Assembly (NCBI RefSeq): GCF_028640845.1 | Contig: NC_080540.1 | Coordinates: 169,575,752-169,639,751, forward strand | DNA: 64,000 nucleotides | Origin: Ahaetulla prasina | Taxonomy: Eukaryota; Chordata; Lepidosauria; Squamata; Colubridae | Direction: 5' to 3' | In this document: positions 20,701 to 29,318 of the stretch, piece after piece | Layout: every line of letters starts with the position of its first letter | Numbering within the stretch: position 1 is the stretch's first letter | The notes under the pieces: generated by a model | What the model saw: only the letters and a program-made list of their open reading frames with translations | What the model was told of the DNA's origin: nothing | Database searches by the model: none | Position numbers and translations under genes: made by a program

Positions 20701-22392
20701 GGCACACATGTGTGCGATCCTCCCCCTTGCTCCCCTCGCTTTTGGCACGTGATAGCAAAAAGATTAGCCATCACTGCCCTAGGTTTCTCTCCATCCTACT
20801 GCTACCTCTTCAAGGCTCAGAAATGAAACAAATTACGAACAACATCCTCTCTGTAAACTTGTAATGTTGCATGGTGAATACAGGAGGTCTTGGAGAGTCC
20901 AGTTTGGTTAGTCTATAATTGTTGCATGAAGAAAGTGTGAAGAGCAATTGACATCAACCGTGCAAATAGTTCCTGCCAGGCTTCATTTGGAAATTTCTCA
21001 GTTGAGAGGAAATTTCTCTCTCCTCTCTCCCCCCTCCCCTGGATTATAGGCAGCATTTAAAGAAAAGCAAGGGATGGGAATACGAGGAAATATTGCCTTT
21101 ACAATATCTGCAACTTTGAAAGAATCTTTCAAGCTAATCAAAACAGCATGGTGTGATTCAGAGAGAGAGATCTCTAGTAGCTAATGATGTAAGAGTTTGG
21201 AAGCTAAAAGTGCCTGGATGGGAGGCCACAAGGAGACCCATATGCGCTACTTCAAGAATCCTAAAAAGCAGAGAGATGGAAGGCAACATCTCTCCTCCTT
21301 TTAATGTTCACCAAACTTCCCAGAATTGTTCTGCAGATCCATAGAGCAAGGGTGAAGATTGAATTTTCCCAAGCAATATGCAGTAAGGGTTTTGAGAGTA
21401 GCAAAATTAACCTTGTATTACGTTCAAAAAGCCTAACTGATGTTCTTGGCACAGTTTTATAGCCCTTCAAGGCCAAGGGGGTTGAGAAAGCCACTTCATC
21501 TTTTATGTATTTTTTTTCCCACCAATATAAAGTTGAGGGTCATGCAGGGCTTTTCTTAAAAAAACAAAAACGAGAACATGTAGGTCCTCACAATTGTTAG
21601 AAGCCACAATGAGATTCCTTGCATGAGAATATTATTGTGTAATTTATGCTAATTTTGTCACTCTGTACCTTTTGAATGCGATAACACTACCCTTCCAGCA
21701 GAAGCCCAAGGATCAAGGAAGAACAGTTGAATTCCGCCTGGACAATTTGAATCTAAGACCGGTAAGAGTTTTCTGCATTTATGCTTCATCTATATACCCC
21801 ACTTTCTCTCCAACAGCAAAGGAGGTCTCCCTTCCAAAACAGCAACCCTATCAGGTAGGCTGGACTCAGTGAGCCACTGAGGATTTGGACAGGCAAAGAA
21901 GCCCAGCCTGTCGTCATTCATAATTCTCTGTTTGGAATCCAAACCCAGCTTCCTCCTTACCTTGTAATCTTGAGCTGCCTCCTCAATGGTCAGGACCGAG
22001 TGCGTCCGATGCTCCCGAGATTTGTCACACACCAAGCAAATGGACTCCCCATCATCCTGGCAGAAAAGCCTCAGCTTTTTGCCATGCTTCTCGCACAAGG
22101 CCTCAGCAAGGCCTTGGCTGGGCTTCCGAGCCAGCCGCTCAATACCCTCCACAATATTGGCCAGCTGCTTATTGGGGCGGGAGCTGCTTAGCAAAAACCC
22201 CACCCGGCACTGGGGGCAGAGAGCTGCCCCGGTTGTGGAACCAGCTCCTCGCTTGCAGTAGTCTGAGATGCACGCCTGGCAGAAGTTGTGGCCACAGTCG
22301 ATGGTCACTGGGTCCCTCAGATACTCCAGGCAGATGGAACAAGATACCTCGTCCTGAAGCCTCTCCACGGGGTCGTCCACCGAGGCGGCCAT
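2196..22392 (-). CDS. TRIM-family E3 ubiquitin ligase (RING, B-box, coiled coil, PRY-SPRY), complete six-exon gene
   Basis: Six exons splice in frame: 22392-21961, 15378-15283, 6592-6362, 4222-4200, 3596-3496 and 2779-2196, giving 1467 nt (488 residues plus TAG). All introns are GT-AG. Residues 18-62 form a C3HC4 RING (C18, C21, C33, H35, C38, C41, C59, C62). Residues 100-131 form a B-box 2 (C100, H103, C111, D114, C119, C122, H128, H131). Residues 145-255 are predicted coiled coil, and about 296-488 form a PRY-SPRY (B30.2) domain. Family knowledge says RING TRIMs recruit E2-ubiquitin and the SPRY domain selects the target, often in innate immunity. The 96, 231 and 23 nt exons are the class-IV TRIM pattern (TRIM39, TRIM27/RFP, TRIM7). 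Squamates have many such paralogues, so I give no symbol. No frameshift or stop is seen. Large repeat-filled introns separate exons 1, 2 and 3. Confidence 0.93.
3006..3458. mobile_element. hAT MITE, CAGGGGTGTCAAACTC family
   Basis: Terminal inverted repeats CAGGGGTGTCAAACTC and GAGTTTGACACCCCTG are flanked by an exact 8-bp duplication, cattaagc (2998-3005 and 3459-3466). It sits in the last TRIM intron. Confidence 0.88.
3496..3596 (-). CDS. TRIM gene exon 5: linker before PRY-SPRY
   Basis: A 101-nt exon encodes SEGLSLKEPQPISMELQDSY and ends at MESLQRYN, followed by one base of the next codon. The acceptor is CCCAG and the donor GTAATT. This is the usual linker exon upstream of the B30.2 exon. 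Confidence 0.9.
3603..3727 (-). mobile_element. SINE 3' tail fragment, antisense
   Basis: The reverse complement matches the tail shared by the SINEs at 14265 and 47508: CTTAGAGAGGGCTGTAAAGC and TATAAGTCTAAG. The tRNA-like head is absent. Confidence 0.75.
3776..4112 (+). mobile_element. Dispersed GTCCTTGACTT-family element, diverged copy
   Basis: The interior matches the copies at 28943, 48865, 54305 and 61193: ATGTATTTATACAGTTGCAGC, CATTTGTGACCTTCCCAACTG and ACTCACTTAAACAAC. Its termini are degraded. Confidence 0.6.
4200..4222 (-). CDS. TRIM gene exon 4: 23-nt microexon
   Basis: The exon encodes DVKRTLT plus two bases of an Arg codon. It lies between acceptor TTCTAG and donor GTTAGT. The 23-nt size is characteristic of class-IV TRIM genes, and its phase joins exons 3 and 5 exactly. 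Confidence 0.88.
4336..4704. mobile_element. hAT MITE, CAGGGGTGTCAAACTC family
   Basis: It has the same termini as the element at 3006, with flanks ttatacga and ttatatga (7 of 8 match). The interior has repeated GC-rich CTGCCAG segments. Confidence 0.82.
4906..5531. mobile_element. Outer hAT-like foldback, CAGCAGTCACCAACTGG termini
   Basis: The arms 4906-5004 and 5447-5531 are reverse complements of each other, with termini CAGCAGTCACCAACT and AGTTGGTGACTGCTG. The flanks ttctagga and atctagga match at 7 of 8. The element is split by an inner insertion. Confidence 0.78.
5005..5446. mobile_element. Inner hAT element nested in a foldback
   Basis: It starts CAGGGGTCCTCAAACTACGG and ends with the inverse CCGTAGTTTGAGGACCC. 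It lies exactly at the centre of the outer palindrome, so it inserted later. The long reverse frame inside is not recognised as a gene. Confidence 0.75.
6005..6160. mobile_element. hAT MITE, CAGTGGTG family
   Basis: It begins CAGTGGTGGATT and ends CTACCCCTG. The 8-bp flanks gcaaggtg and gcgaggtg match at 7 of 8. The interior has the family motif around ACCGG. Confidence 0.7.
6165..6280 (-). mobile_element. tRNA-derived SINE head, antisense
   Basis: On the minus strand it reads GCTCAGTGGCTAAGATGC, an A box, and later GGGTTCCAGTCCC, a B box. It resembles the SINE at 37447-37806. Confidence 0.65.
6362..6592 (-). CDS. TRIM gene exon 3: main coiled coil
   Basis: A 231-nt (77-codon) phase-0 exon begins NKVKKQRALIVSGFEKRRQA and ends AAALLK. 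It is rich in Glu, Lys and Leu heptads. Its acceptor is CTAG and its donor GTGAGG. Confidence 0.92.
6853..7328. mobile_element. Mariner-like MITE with CCGTATTTTTC inverted termini
   Basis: It begins CCGTATTTTTCAGAGTATAA and ends with the inverse CTTATACCCCGAAAAATACGG. TA lies at both flanks (851-852 of the 6 kb block and 7329-7330). The interior contains AGAGGCTTTTT-type inverted segments. Confidence 0.78.
7331..8197. other. TRIM intron 2 sequence, nothing recognised
   Basis: AT-rich intronic DNA. I see no exon, structured RNA or clear repeat boundary. Confidence 0.5.
8198..8483. mobile_element. Two LINE 3' ends in tail-to-tail inversion
   Basis: The left part begins GGGGCGTGCATAAGAGCACC, the same 3' UTR as the LINE ending at 13265. 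The right part (about 8430-8483) is its reverse complement (GTGCTCTTATGCACGCCC). AT-rich (AAAT)n tails lie between them. Confidence 0.75.
8528..8725 (-). mobile_element. Penelope-like repeat fragment with hammerhead-like core
   Basis: On the minus strand 8658-8625 reads CUGAAGA, then a perfect 6-bp hairpin GACGAA/UUCGUC, then AAAAC, GUC. The flanks (TTTTCTCCCGTGTAAAATTGG on plus) are typical of a dispersed repeat. Assignment to Penelope-like elements is inference. Confidence 0.55.
8780..9866. other. TRIM intron 2 sequence, nothing recognised
   Basis: No exon or identifiable repeat was found. Open frames here have no family resemblance. Confidence 0.45.
9867..13265 (+). pseudogene. Degenerate CR1-group LINE (endonuclease end plus reverse transcriptase), interrupted by an L1
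   Basis: Broken frames encode an endonuclease-to-RT linker (9870-10620), then RT motifs: VIPVFKKGDPSLVENYRPIS, IYIDFCKAF and LGPTLFILYINDL. A degraded FADD box follows (FADN), then the C-terminal region to the stop near 13070. The 3' UTR begins GGGGCGTGCATAAGAGCACA and ends in AAATAAATAAATAAA. Stops and frameshifts near 10625 and 10740 and the insertion at 11179-12084 disable it. CR1/L3-type is the likely clade, judged from motif spacing only. Confidence 0.85.
11179..12084 (-). mobile_element. 5'-truncated L1 3' end inserted in the LINE
   Basis: The target duplication ttggatatctgct is exact at 11166-11178 and 12085-12097. The minus strand encodes an L1 ORF2 C-terminus with a CWRCDC..H zinc knuckle (12074-11709), then a purine-rich 3' UTR (11620-11260) and a poly(A) (T run at 11183). 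Removing it restores the host frame HNWISAFLSNRQ. Confidence 0.88.
13771..14039. mobile_element. hAT MITE, CAGTGGTG family
   Basis: It starts CAGTGGTGGGTTTCAAA and ends TGAAACCCACCTCTG. The flanks ctctgcag and ctctgtag match at 7 of 8. The interior has tandem GTGGGCGTGGCTTGG units. Confidence 0.85.
14265..14508 (+). mobile_element. tRNA-derived SINE, well-preserved copy
   Basis: It has an A box in GGTGGCGCAGTGGTTAG and a B box in GCAGTTCAAATCTCACC. The family body follows (AAATGAGGACCCAGATTGTT), and the tail ends AAGTCTAAGCACTATTGCTA. The SINE is transcribed by RNA polymerase III and moved by LINE machinery. Confidence 0.88.
14808..15075. mobile_element. Inverted pair of Penelope-like ends with hammerhead-like cores
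   Basis: The left arm 14827-14861 (minus) and right arm 15026-15060 (plus) each read CUGAAGA, a hairpin (GUUACC..GGUAAC or AUUAC..GUAAU), and then GAAAC (right) or AAAA (left). The two arms point in opposite directions about 165 bp apart. Element assignment is inference. Confidence 0.55.
15283..15378 (-). CDS. TRIM gene exon 2: first coiled-coil segment
   Basis: A 96-nt exon in phase 0 at both ends lies between a TTAG acceptor and a GTAAGC donor. It encodes MKLQEAMDILRKTLAEATKL and then a charged helix ending DQWK. Length and sequence fit the standard TRIM 96-nt coiled-coil exon. Confidence 0.9.
15445..15935. mobile_element. hAT MITE, CAGTGGTG family, long copy
   Basis: It begins CAGATGAAATTCAA and ends TTGAATTTTACCACTG. 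The flanks aacatact and aacataat match at 7 of 8. It contains ACCGGT motifs near both ends. It lies 66 bp from TRIM exon 2. Confidence 0.78.
16042..16314. mobile_element. hAT MITE, CAGTGGTG family
   Basis: It begins CAGTGGTGGGATTCAAA and ends TGAAACCCACCTCTG. The flanks attgtagt and gttgtagt match at 7 of 8. It is similar throughout to the element at 13771. Confidence 0.85.
16602..18382 (+). mobile_element. ORF1-only L1-type retrotransposon (HAL1-like)
   Basis: A 17-bp duplication, tatagttgacagaagat, flanks the element exactly (16585-16601 and 18383-18399). A CpG-rich 5' part (16602-17040) is followed by an L1-type ORF1, then directly by a 3' UTR with AATAAAAAC near its end. No endonuclease or reverse transcriptase sequence is present. 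Because the 5' UTR is kept and a target duplication is intact, this is an insertion of an ORF2-less transcript rather than a 5' truncation. Confidence 0.82.
17227..18131 (+). pseudogene. L1-type ORF1p gene, frameshifted
   Basis: A coiled coil (from LSNMDKKLDEIRAEIVTIQK) is followed by an RRM-like region (FLRFQNLEEVDQEDLRDVV, DVDRVYRVNS). At about 17785 the frame shifts. The continuation encodes a C-terminal domain with RQIPRQVREKERNIIFVKQI and ends RSKTRK before TGA at 18129-18131. At least two frame breaks are present. ORF1p is the RNA chaperone of L1 particles. Confidence 0.78.
18400..19665. other. TRIM intron 1 sequence, nothing recognised
   Basis: AT-rich intronic DNA with no exon and no clear repeat. 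Confidence 0.45.
19666..20115. mobile_element. hAT MITE, CAGTGGTG-related, with (GGGGT)n
   Basis: It begins CAGGGGTGAGCTTCAGAAAT and ends CAGCCCACCCCTG. The 8-bp duplication cctttggt is exact (19658-19665 and 20116-20123). A (GGGGT)n run lies at 19982-20014. The interior CTCCGGAAG segments recur at 20370 and 55317. Confidence 0.85.
20370..20776. mobile_element. hAT MITE, GATGGCAAACC family
   Basis: It begins CCGTGATGGCAAACCTATGG and ends AGCCATCACTG. The duplication ccctaggt is exact (20362-20369 and 20777-20784). It shares its interior with the element at 48052. Confidence 0.82.
20785..21960. other. TRIM intron 1, promoter-distal part, nothing recognised
   Basis: No exon or repeat was identified in this stretch, which ends at the exon 1 donor. 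Confidence 0.45.
21961..22392 (-). CDS. TRIM gene exon 1: start codon, RING and B-box
   Basis: This exon has 144 codons. The ATG is at 22392-22390 and is followed by MAASVDDPVERLQDEVSCSI, a normal TRIM N-terminus. The donor reads AAG|GTAAGG in phase 0. All eight RING and all eight B-box ligands are present. Confidence 0.95.
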
Positions 22393-23264
22393 GCCTGCTT
22401 AAAAGACCATTAAAATCCACCCAGAGATGGACAGCAGTCTCATTTCCAAAGAACTGTCAGCACACGAGGGAGCGGTTACAGCAGGGAGGAAGTTTTTGGG
22501 CAAGAATTTCCTCCTTGGAACCCTTCCACCCGTTTCTTTCTCTTGTTGACGCTTTTCATTCCAGACTAAGACAAGCACACGGAAACCAAAATGTCTTTTG
22601 CAAGGAGATAGACGGGGAGGCGGGGAAACAAGACTTCAGCCAAAAATCAAAGTCACCACTTTATGTGATTTCCCAAACGAGGTAAATAAGTTTCGAGGGT
22701 GCAAGGCAAACAAGGCTGGGTTTCTCGGATTCCTGCAGAAATCTGTGTGATCTGAATTCTCCTCCAAAAAATGGTCTGGGGGATTAGAACTGTGCATGGT
22801 TATTGATGATTTGGGGGTGGGGAGAGGGAGGAAGGCAGAAGAAAGGCAGGAACGAAGGTATTAAATTTCATTAAAATAGTATGACCTCTTTTTTTCAAAA
22901 GTTTACTAGTCCTTGTTACTATGCAGACAAAACAGCTAATTTTCTTATTCAGGGCAGGGCCTTCCCAGGAGATTTCAAAACAGCCCAAACCCTGAGAGTT
23001 ACTGAGAAATACACTCTATCTATCTATATTTCCAATATGAGATACCCACAAGAAAATCCCAGGAAAATATTTTTCCAGCAGGAAAAACCCAGATAGATGT
23101 GATATCCATTTACTGTTAACTCTTAACAGTAAATTTAAGCACTGACTAACACTGTCTTTTCTTTTTAATTAAAAGGATGTCTGCCATGACCTCACAGAGT
23201 TGCTCAGAATTGGGTGGCATCTAAATTAGATTATAGATTATATATATTGATATATTGACCATCA
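22393..23264. other. Upstream region of the TRIM gene
   Basis: This should hold the TRIM 5' UTR and promoter. I see no TATA box at a convincing distance and no strong CpG cluster. Confidence 0.4.
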
Positions 23265-23265
23265 A

Positions 23266-23400
23266 TTGTGTTGTAAATGTTGTACCTTGATGAAGGTATC
23301 TTTTCTTTTATCTACACTGAGAGCATATGCACCAAGACAAATTCCTTGTGTGTCCAATCACACTTGGCCAATAAAAAAAAATTCTATTCTATTCTATTAT
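23266..23400 (+). mobile_element. LINE 3' end with (ATTCT)n tail
   Basis: TTGATGAAGGTATCTTTTCT through CACACTTGGCCAATAAAA, then ATTCTATTCTATT. It shares its sequence with 60820-60935. The AATAG-class tail is the type described for snake CR1 (Snake1) elements. Confidence 0.7.
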
Positions 23401-23628
23401 TATTTGGGATTGGTCACATAGCCGGCCAAATGATTAAACTGGATTTGGCATTTTAATCCACCTATCGAGTTCTTCACTCCCAAGGACCTGGGATATAGAC
23501 AGATGTTGTTTGGTGGTGTTAAAGAAATTGTCACAAGAGGTAAACTGTTCCAAGTACAGCTGCCTTTTGCAATTGATGCAAGTGGTGATTTTGTCAGTGC
23601 CATTGGTATCCAAGTGGTGCTTCATACA
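23401..23628 (-). repeat. Dispersed repeat shared with 51590-51800
   Basis: The minus strand contains TGCAAAAGGCAGCTGTACTT, CTTGGAACAG and ATTTCTTTAACACC. These match CAAAGGCAGCCCTGCTTGGA and TATCTTTAATATC at 51645-51700. The class is unknown; it is possibly part of a LINE. Confidence 0.5.
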
Positions 23629-26297
23629 TACATAATAACAGAGTTGGAAGGGATCTTGGAGGTCTTCTAGTCCAACCCCCTGCCCAGGCAGGAAACCCTA
23701 CACCATTTCAGACAAATGGCTATCCAGCATTTTCTTAAAAATTTCCAGTGTTGGAGCATTCACAACTTCTGCAGGCACTTACTGATTGTTCTGTCAGGAA
23801 ATTTCTCCTTAGTTCTAAATTGCTTCTCTCCTTGATTAGTTTCCACCCATTGCTTCTTGTTCTACCCTCAGGTGCTTTGGAGAACAGCCCGACTCCCTCT
23901 TTGTGGCAACCCCTGAGATATTGGAACACTGCTATCATGTCTCCCCTAGTCCTTCTTTTCATTAAACTAGACATACCCAGTTCCTGCAACCGTTCTTCAT
24001 ATGTTTTAGCCTCCAGTCCCCTAATCATCTTTGTTGCTCTTCTCTGCACCCTTTCTAGAGTCTCAACATCTTTTTTACATCATGGCGACCAAAACTGAAT
24101 GCAATATTCCAAGTGTGGCCTTACTAAGACGTTATAAAGTGGCACTAACACTTCACGTGATCTTGATTCTATCCCTCTGTTTATGCAGCCCAGAACTGTG
24201 TTGGCTTTTTTGGCAGCTGCTGCACACTGCTGGCTCATATCTAATGGTTGTCCACTAGGACTCCAAGATCTCTCCCACAGTTTTGGGTTTTTTGCCTAAA
24301 TGCAGAACCTTGCTTTTTTCACTGTTGAATTTCATTTTGTTAGTTAGCGCCCAATGTTCAAGTCTGTCAAGATCCTTCTGTATCTTAATAATAATAATAA
24401 TAATATCAGAGTTGGAATGGATCTTGGAGGTCTTCTAGTCCAACCCCCTGCCCAGGCAGGAAACCCTACACCATTTCAAACAAATGGCTATCCAACATTT
24501 TCTTACAAATTTCCAGTGTTGGAGCATTTACAACTTCTGCAGGCAAGTTGTTCCACTGATTAATTGTTCTAACTGTCAGGAAATTTCTCCTTAGTTCTAG
24601 GTTGCTTCTCTCCTTGATTAGTTTCCAACCATTGCTTCTTGTTCTACCCTCAGGTGCTTTGGAGAATAGTTTGACTCCCTCTTCTCTGTGGCAACCCCTG
24701 AGATATTGGAACACTGCTATCATGTCTCCCCTAGTCCTTCTTTTCATTAAACTAGGCATACCGAGTTCCTGCAACCGTTCTTCATATGTTTTAGCCTCCA
24801 GTCCCTTAATCATCTTCGTTGCTCTTCTCTGCACTCTTTCTTGAGTCTATCTTCTGGAGTGTTGGCTATTCCTGCCAGCTTGGTGTCATCGGCAAATTTG
24901 ATGAGTTCCCCATCTATCCCCTTGTCCAAGTCATTGATGAAGATGTTGAAGAGTACTGGGCCTAAAACAGAGCCTTGCGGTACTCCACTGCATACTTCCC
25001 TCCATGTGGATGTAGTTCCATTGAGGACTACATGTTGAGTGCGGTTGGTCAGCCAGTTGCGAATCCATCTGGTGGTGGTGCTGTCTAACCCACATTTTTC
25101 TACTTTATCTAGTAGTAGGTTATGGTCTACTTTATCAAATGCTTTGCTGAAGTCCAAGTAAATTATATCGACAGCATTCCTCTGGTCCACTAATTTTGTC
25201 ATTTTGTCAAAGAATGCAATGAGATTAGTCTGGCATGATCTGTTTTTGACAAACCCATGTTGGCTTTTGGTTATTACTTTGTTTGCTTCTAGGTGTTCAA
25301 TGATTCGTTGCTTGATTATCTTTTCCACAATCTTCCCTGATATTGAGGTCAGGCTGATAGGTCTGTAGTTTCCTAGATCTGTAGTTTCCTAGATCTGTTT
25401 CCCCCCCCCCCTTTTTGAAGATGGGAACTGCATCAGCTCTTTTCCAGTCCTCTGGCAGTTCCCCTGTGCTCCAGGATCTTTGAAAGATATAGTTCAGTGG
25501 TTCTGAGATCTCATCTGCCAGTTCCTTCAGAACCTTGGGGTGTAATCCATCCAGTCCTGGTGATTTGAACTCGTCTAGGGTAGACAGGTATTCACTTACC
25601 ATTTTTTCCCCTATTTTAACTTGTGTTCCTAATCTGTTGTTTGTGGTGCTGTTTTTGATAGGTTGGATTGTTTTTTCCTTTTGTGTAAAGACAAATGCAA
25701 AAAATGAGTTAAGTAGATCTGCTTTCTCCCTGTTGCTTGTCACCTTCTTGCCACTTTCTCCCAGCAATAGGCCAATTGTTTCCTTGACTTTTTTCTTGTT
25801 TTTAACATGTTGGAAGAAGCTTTTTTTGTTATTTTTTACTTTTGTCGCTAGCCTTTGTTCGTTGTGAGCCTTAGCTTTTCACACTTCATCTTTACAGGCT
25901 CGGGCTATTTGCTGATATTCTGCCTTAGTTATTTGCCCCTCTTTCCACTTTTTATACTTGTCCTTTTTGTCTTTCAATTTATCGGATAGTTCTTTATGCA
26001 TCCATGCTGGTTCCTTTTGAGATTTATTATTTTTCTTCTTCATTGGTGTTGTGGTAGACTGGGCTTTTATAATCTCACTTTTCAAAATTTCCCAAGCTTC
26101 TTGAGTTGTTTTCCCCTTGAGGATTCTCATCCATGAATCCTTCTCAAGCGCTCTCTAAGTTTATTGAAATTAGTTCTCTTAAAGTCCAAGACTCTACTTT
26201 GACTTTGTTGTACTACTTGTGTTTGCATAATGTTGAATTCCAGTATTACGTGATCACTTGCCCCCAAGCTTCAATTGTTTTGGAATTGCACGTAAGG
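23629..26297 (-). pseudogene. CR1 LINE with RT domain, interrupted
   Basis: The minus strand encodes CR1 reverse transcriptase: [39 protein letters not shown] and [11 protein letters not shown], then a C-terminal part with [20 protein letters not shown]. The 3' end reads AGAGTTGGAAGGGATCTTGG in reverse order. A younger CR1 (24387-24842) splits it, and frameshifts near 25380 and 25870 disable it. Confidence 0.87.
24387..24842 (-). mobile_element. Younger CR1 3' fragment nested in an older CR1
   Basis: It starts with an (AAT)n tail at 24387 and repeats the same C-terminal region that already occurs at 23629-24060. Deleting it joins CTTCTGTATCTT to GAGTCTATCTTCTGG, a continuous CR1 sequence. 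Confidence 0.8.
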
Positions 26298-26311
26298 TGC
26301 CTATTATTATT

Positions 26312-26907
26312 ATTTTTTTTATTCAAAAGGTTTTACAGAAAAATTTTTCTCCCCCTTTCCCCCCACCTCCCTCCCTCCCTCCCTGCCTCCCCACAACCCT
26401 CCCCGACTTCCCGGAACGAGCACAAGGTATAGTTAAAAATAAAACAAACATATGCTAAAAAAATTTCGTCCCAACTTAATTATACCCCTACAATCATCAA
26501 TTCCTAACTTCCCCCGAAAACAATCAAAAATAATACATCGTAATCATTCAAAAACAGTCTGATAACTCTTAGTCTGATATCTACTTCAAATATAGTCAAT
26601 CCATTTTTCCCATTCCTTTAAGTATCTTTCTTGTGTATTGTCTTTCAAAAAGGCTGATATCTTCGCCATCTCAGCCAAATTGGTAACTTTCAATATCCAT
26701 TCTTCTATTGTAGGTACTTCTTTTTTCTTCCAGTATTGTCCTATTAGTAATCTTGCTGCTGTTATTAGATTTAAAATCAATTTAGTCTCAATTACTGTAC
26801 AGTCCGTGATAATTCCCAACAAAAAAAAATTGCGGCAGGAACTTTATCTTCTTTTTCAAAACATTTTGTAAAATCCACCAAATTTTTATCCAAAAAAATT
26901 ATTATTA
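26312..26907 (-). mobile_element. 5'-truncated L1 3' end
   Basis: The duplication tgcctattattatt is exact at 26298-26311 and 26908-26921. The minus strand encodes an L1 ORF2 C-terminus (LGIITDCTVIETKLILNLIT, ending KEWEKWIDYI), followed by a purine-rich 3' UTR. It is closely related to the insertion at 11179. Confidence 0.85.
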
Positions 26908-27000
26908 TGCCTATTATTATTGATACTCTTGATTTTTATTTTTTTTGCCAATCTTTGTTCATCTGTTTTACTTCTATTTGCCAATCTTTTTATTACTTTC

Positions 27001-27068
27001 TCTCTTCTCTTCTCTTCTCTTCTCTTCTCTTCTCTTCTCTCCTCTCCTCTCCTCTCCTCTCCTCTCCT
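27001..27068. repeat. (TCTTC)n to (TCCTC)n microsatellite
   Basis: Ten or so pentamers change unit midway from TCTTC to TCCTC. Confidence 0.9.
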
Positions 27069-27371
27069 GTCTCCGGCCTCCAGATATTGCAAAGTCCAGT
27101 GTCCAAATATTTTTGTCTTTCTTATCAACAATAGTTAAGTCCAGGGTGTTATGTAGAAGGTACCAGTCTATTTGAATTCTAAAGTCCCAGAGTGCTTTAG
27201 CTTCTTCGTTTTCTTTTTGTCTATTTTATCATCCCACCAATTCTTGCCTGCTGGCAAATGATATTTCCTGCAGATATTGTAATGCACATTATTATTATTT
27301 CCTCTCGCCAGCAGAAAAAAAACCTGAAACACAGGCAGGAAGCGAAGTAAGAGTTCGAAGTCAAGATTAGA

Positions 27372-27836
27372 ATAACTACGGGATTGATTTAGCAATGAGT
27401 AGCATTATTTTGGAGGCCATGGTTACCAGCTTAATAAAAAGTGTGATTAGAAAAGTCTTGGAATGTGCAGAAATGGATAAACTTACAAAGGAGATACAAG
27501 AAAAAGAGGAAACAGAATATCATATAGTGTGGGAGAAATGGTATGAATGGCTAGAGGAGAGAGATAAAAGGCAAGGAAAGATCAAATAAAGAAGATATAG
27601 GAGTACAAATGTAACAACAAAGCAGAAAAAATGTAGTTTGTAGAAATGAAATTGGGTACACTGTTATTTATATGTATATATGTAAACTTAGATGTATACA
27701 TTGAAATAAGGCAGAAAAAATGGACAAGTAAGAAATGATAAACCATTGCGAAATTGTTGGAAAGAAACTATTGTTTAAAGATTCTTTTTTGTTTTTTGAA
27801 AAATGTTTAATAAAAAATATTTTTTTAAAAAAAAGT
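27372..27836 (+). mobile_element. L1 3' end, sense orientation
   Basis: It encodes an ORF2 C-terminal segment (EMDKLTKEIQEKEETEYHIV, WEKWYEWLEE) with a stop near 27588. An AT-rich 3' UTR ends AATAAAAAATATTTTTTTAA. The 5' boundary is uncertain. Confidence 0.65.
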
Positions 27837-28033
27837 GCTGCAGTTTCTGGTTCCAGTGTTGTCTGACTGTAGAAGGTTCTCTGCAAACAATACTTTCCTC
27901 CCTATTGGCAACTCCCAGCAGTTGCAGACGCAGCTCATGTGGGAGGAGCAAGTGCATGAAGCGCTTACCTATTTGGCACTCACTCAGTAGAAGGTGGCGA
28001 ACCTTTTATAGAGTTTAAGACACAGGTGTTAAA

Positions 28034-28506
28034 CTTGCTGTGTCACACTGCGGAACTGGGGCCGACAGATATCGAGAAGGCAGTCCCAGGTCCCTCAGGC
28101 TTGCGACGGCTTGCCAGCAGGGAGGAACAGGAGAGGAACAAGGGAAGAGTGGGCAGTCAGTGGAGATGAGGAATGACGGAGCTCAAGCGATGAACAAGGA
28201 CCGCTCCCTCCTGATCCCCGAGCATGGAGAGTGGAGAGGAGGCGGGAACAGCACAGGCCAACCCAATGACTCGGGAGGAGAGCACCCTGCCCCTCTTCAC
28301 AAGGTACACCTGGAGACTGAGACTTAAGGAGACGCTGTGGGGAGGGGCGCTTGTCGGGAACAAGCGCTGAATTTGTGGACTTTTGTGTGGCATCTGGAGT
28401 TCGCTGGACTTCTTGTGTTATCATTGCCTTGTTCCTTTGCTTCGTTGGGTATCTTGAAGCTGTTGTGCTAACAGCATTTTGCTGGACTACTCGCAGTCAG
28501 AGGCTG

Positions 28507-28549
<43 letters not shown>

Positions 28550-28680
28550 TGTGTTGCTTTCCTCTGGGACTTGCCATAAACGTGGGAGTGTTTTGGGGAA
28601 AGTTGGAGAAATAAAGGAGAGTTTGAACTATCAGCTGGCTGTGTGTTGCCTCCATGCCTTGCCCCAGGTCATCACATCAG
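28034..28680 (+). repeat. Unclassified repeat with (TC)n(TG)n and AATAAA, possibly LTR-like
   Basis: GC-rich beginning, (TC)n at 28507-28532 and (TG)n to 28554, AATAAA at about 28611, end TCATCACATCA. This is the outline of an LTR, but I find no target duplication, so the call is weak. Confidence 0.3.
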
Positions 28681-28942
28681 CTTTGGCATCTAGCCATGGT
28701 ACTGCAAGGATTTCCTAGATGCAAAGTAGCCCAACTTGGCATTTACTGTATGAATAAATTATTATAAATACAAACCATTTCCCACATACATGTTGGTTGT
28801 TTTGTTGGAAGTCTTACCTCATCCGTCTCATTTATCAACTTGTAATTATGCTGAAGAATGGAAGGAATCAAACCTTTCTTCTGTGCAACTGCCAGCTGTG
28901 AATGTGCTCCAATTGCCAGTTTCCATACAGCAACTATAATAG

Positions 28943-29318
28943 AGGCAGTCCTAAACTTATAACCAGCGATTGAATTACAGTGGTGAAAAAAGTGCCTTGC
29001 AAACCGGTTCTTATGACCATCACAGCATCCTTGCAGTCCTAAGATCCAAATTCAGGCATGTATTTATAACAGTTGCATCATCCTGGGGTCATGTGATTGC
29101 CATTTGTGACCTTTCCAGCTGACTTCTGATAAGCAAACTCAGTGGGGGTAACTAGATTTGTTTAACAACAGTGTGGTTGTGGTGATTCACTTAACAAATG
29201 TGATTCACTTAACAAATGTGGCAAAATGGTCATAAAATTGGATGTGACTCACTTAACGATCACATTGCTTGGCAACAAAGATTTGGGTCCCAATTGTGGT
29301 TGTAAGTCAAGGAGTAAT
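28943..29318 (+). mobile_element. GTCCTTGACTT-family element
   Basis: It begins AGGCAGTCCTAAACTTATAA and ends GTTGTAAGTCAAGGAGTA, imperfect inverted termini. The interior has a duplicated GTGATTCACTTAACAAAT. Confidence 0.7.
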
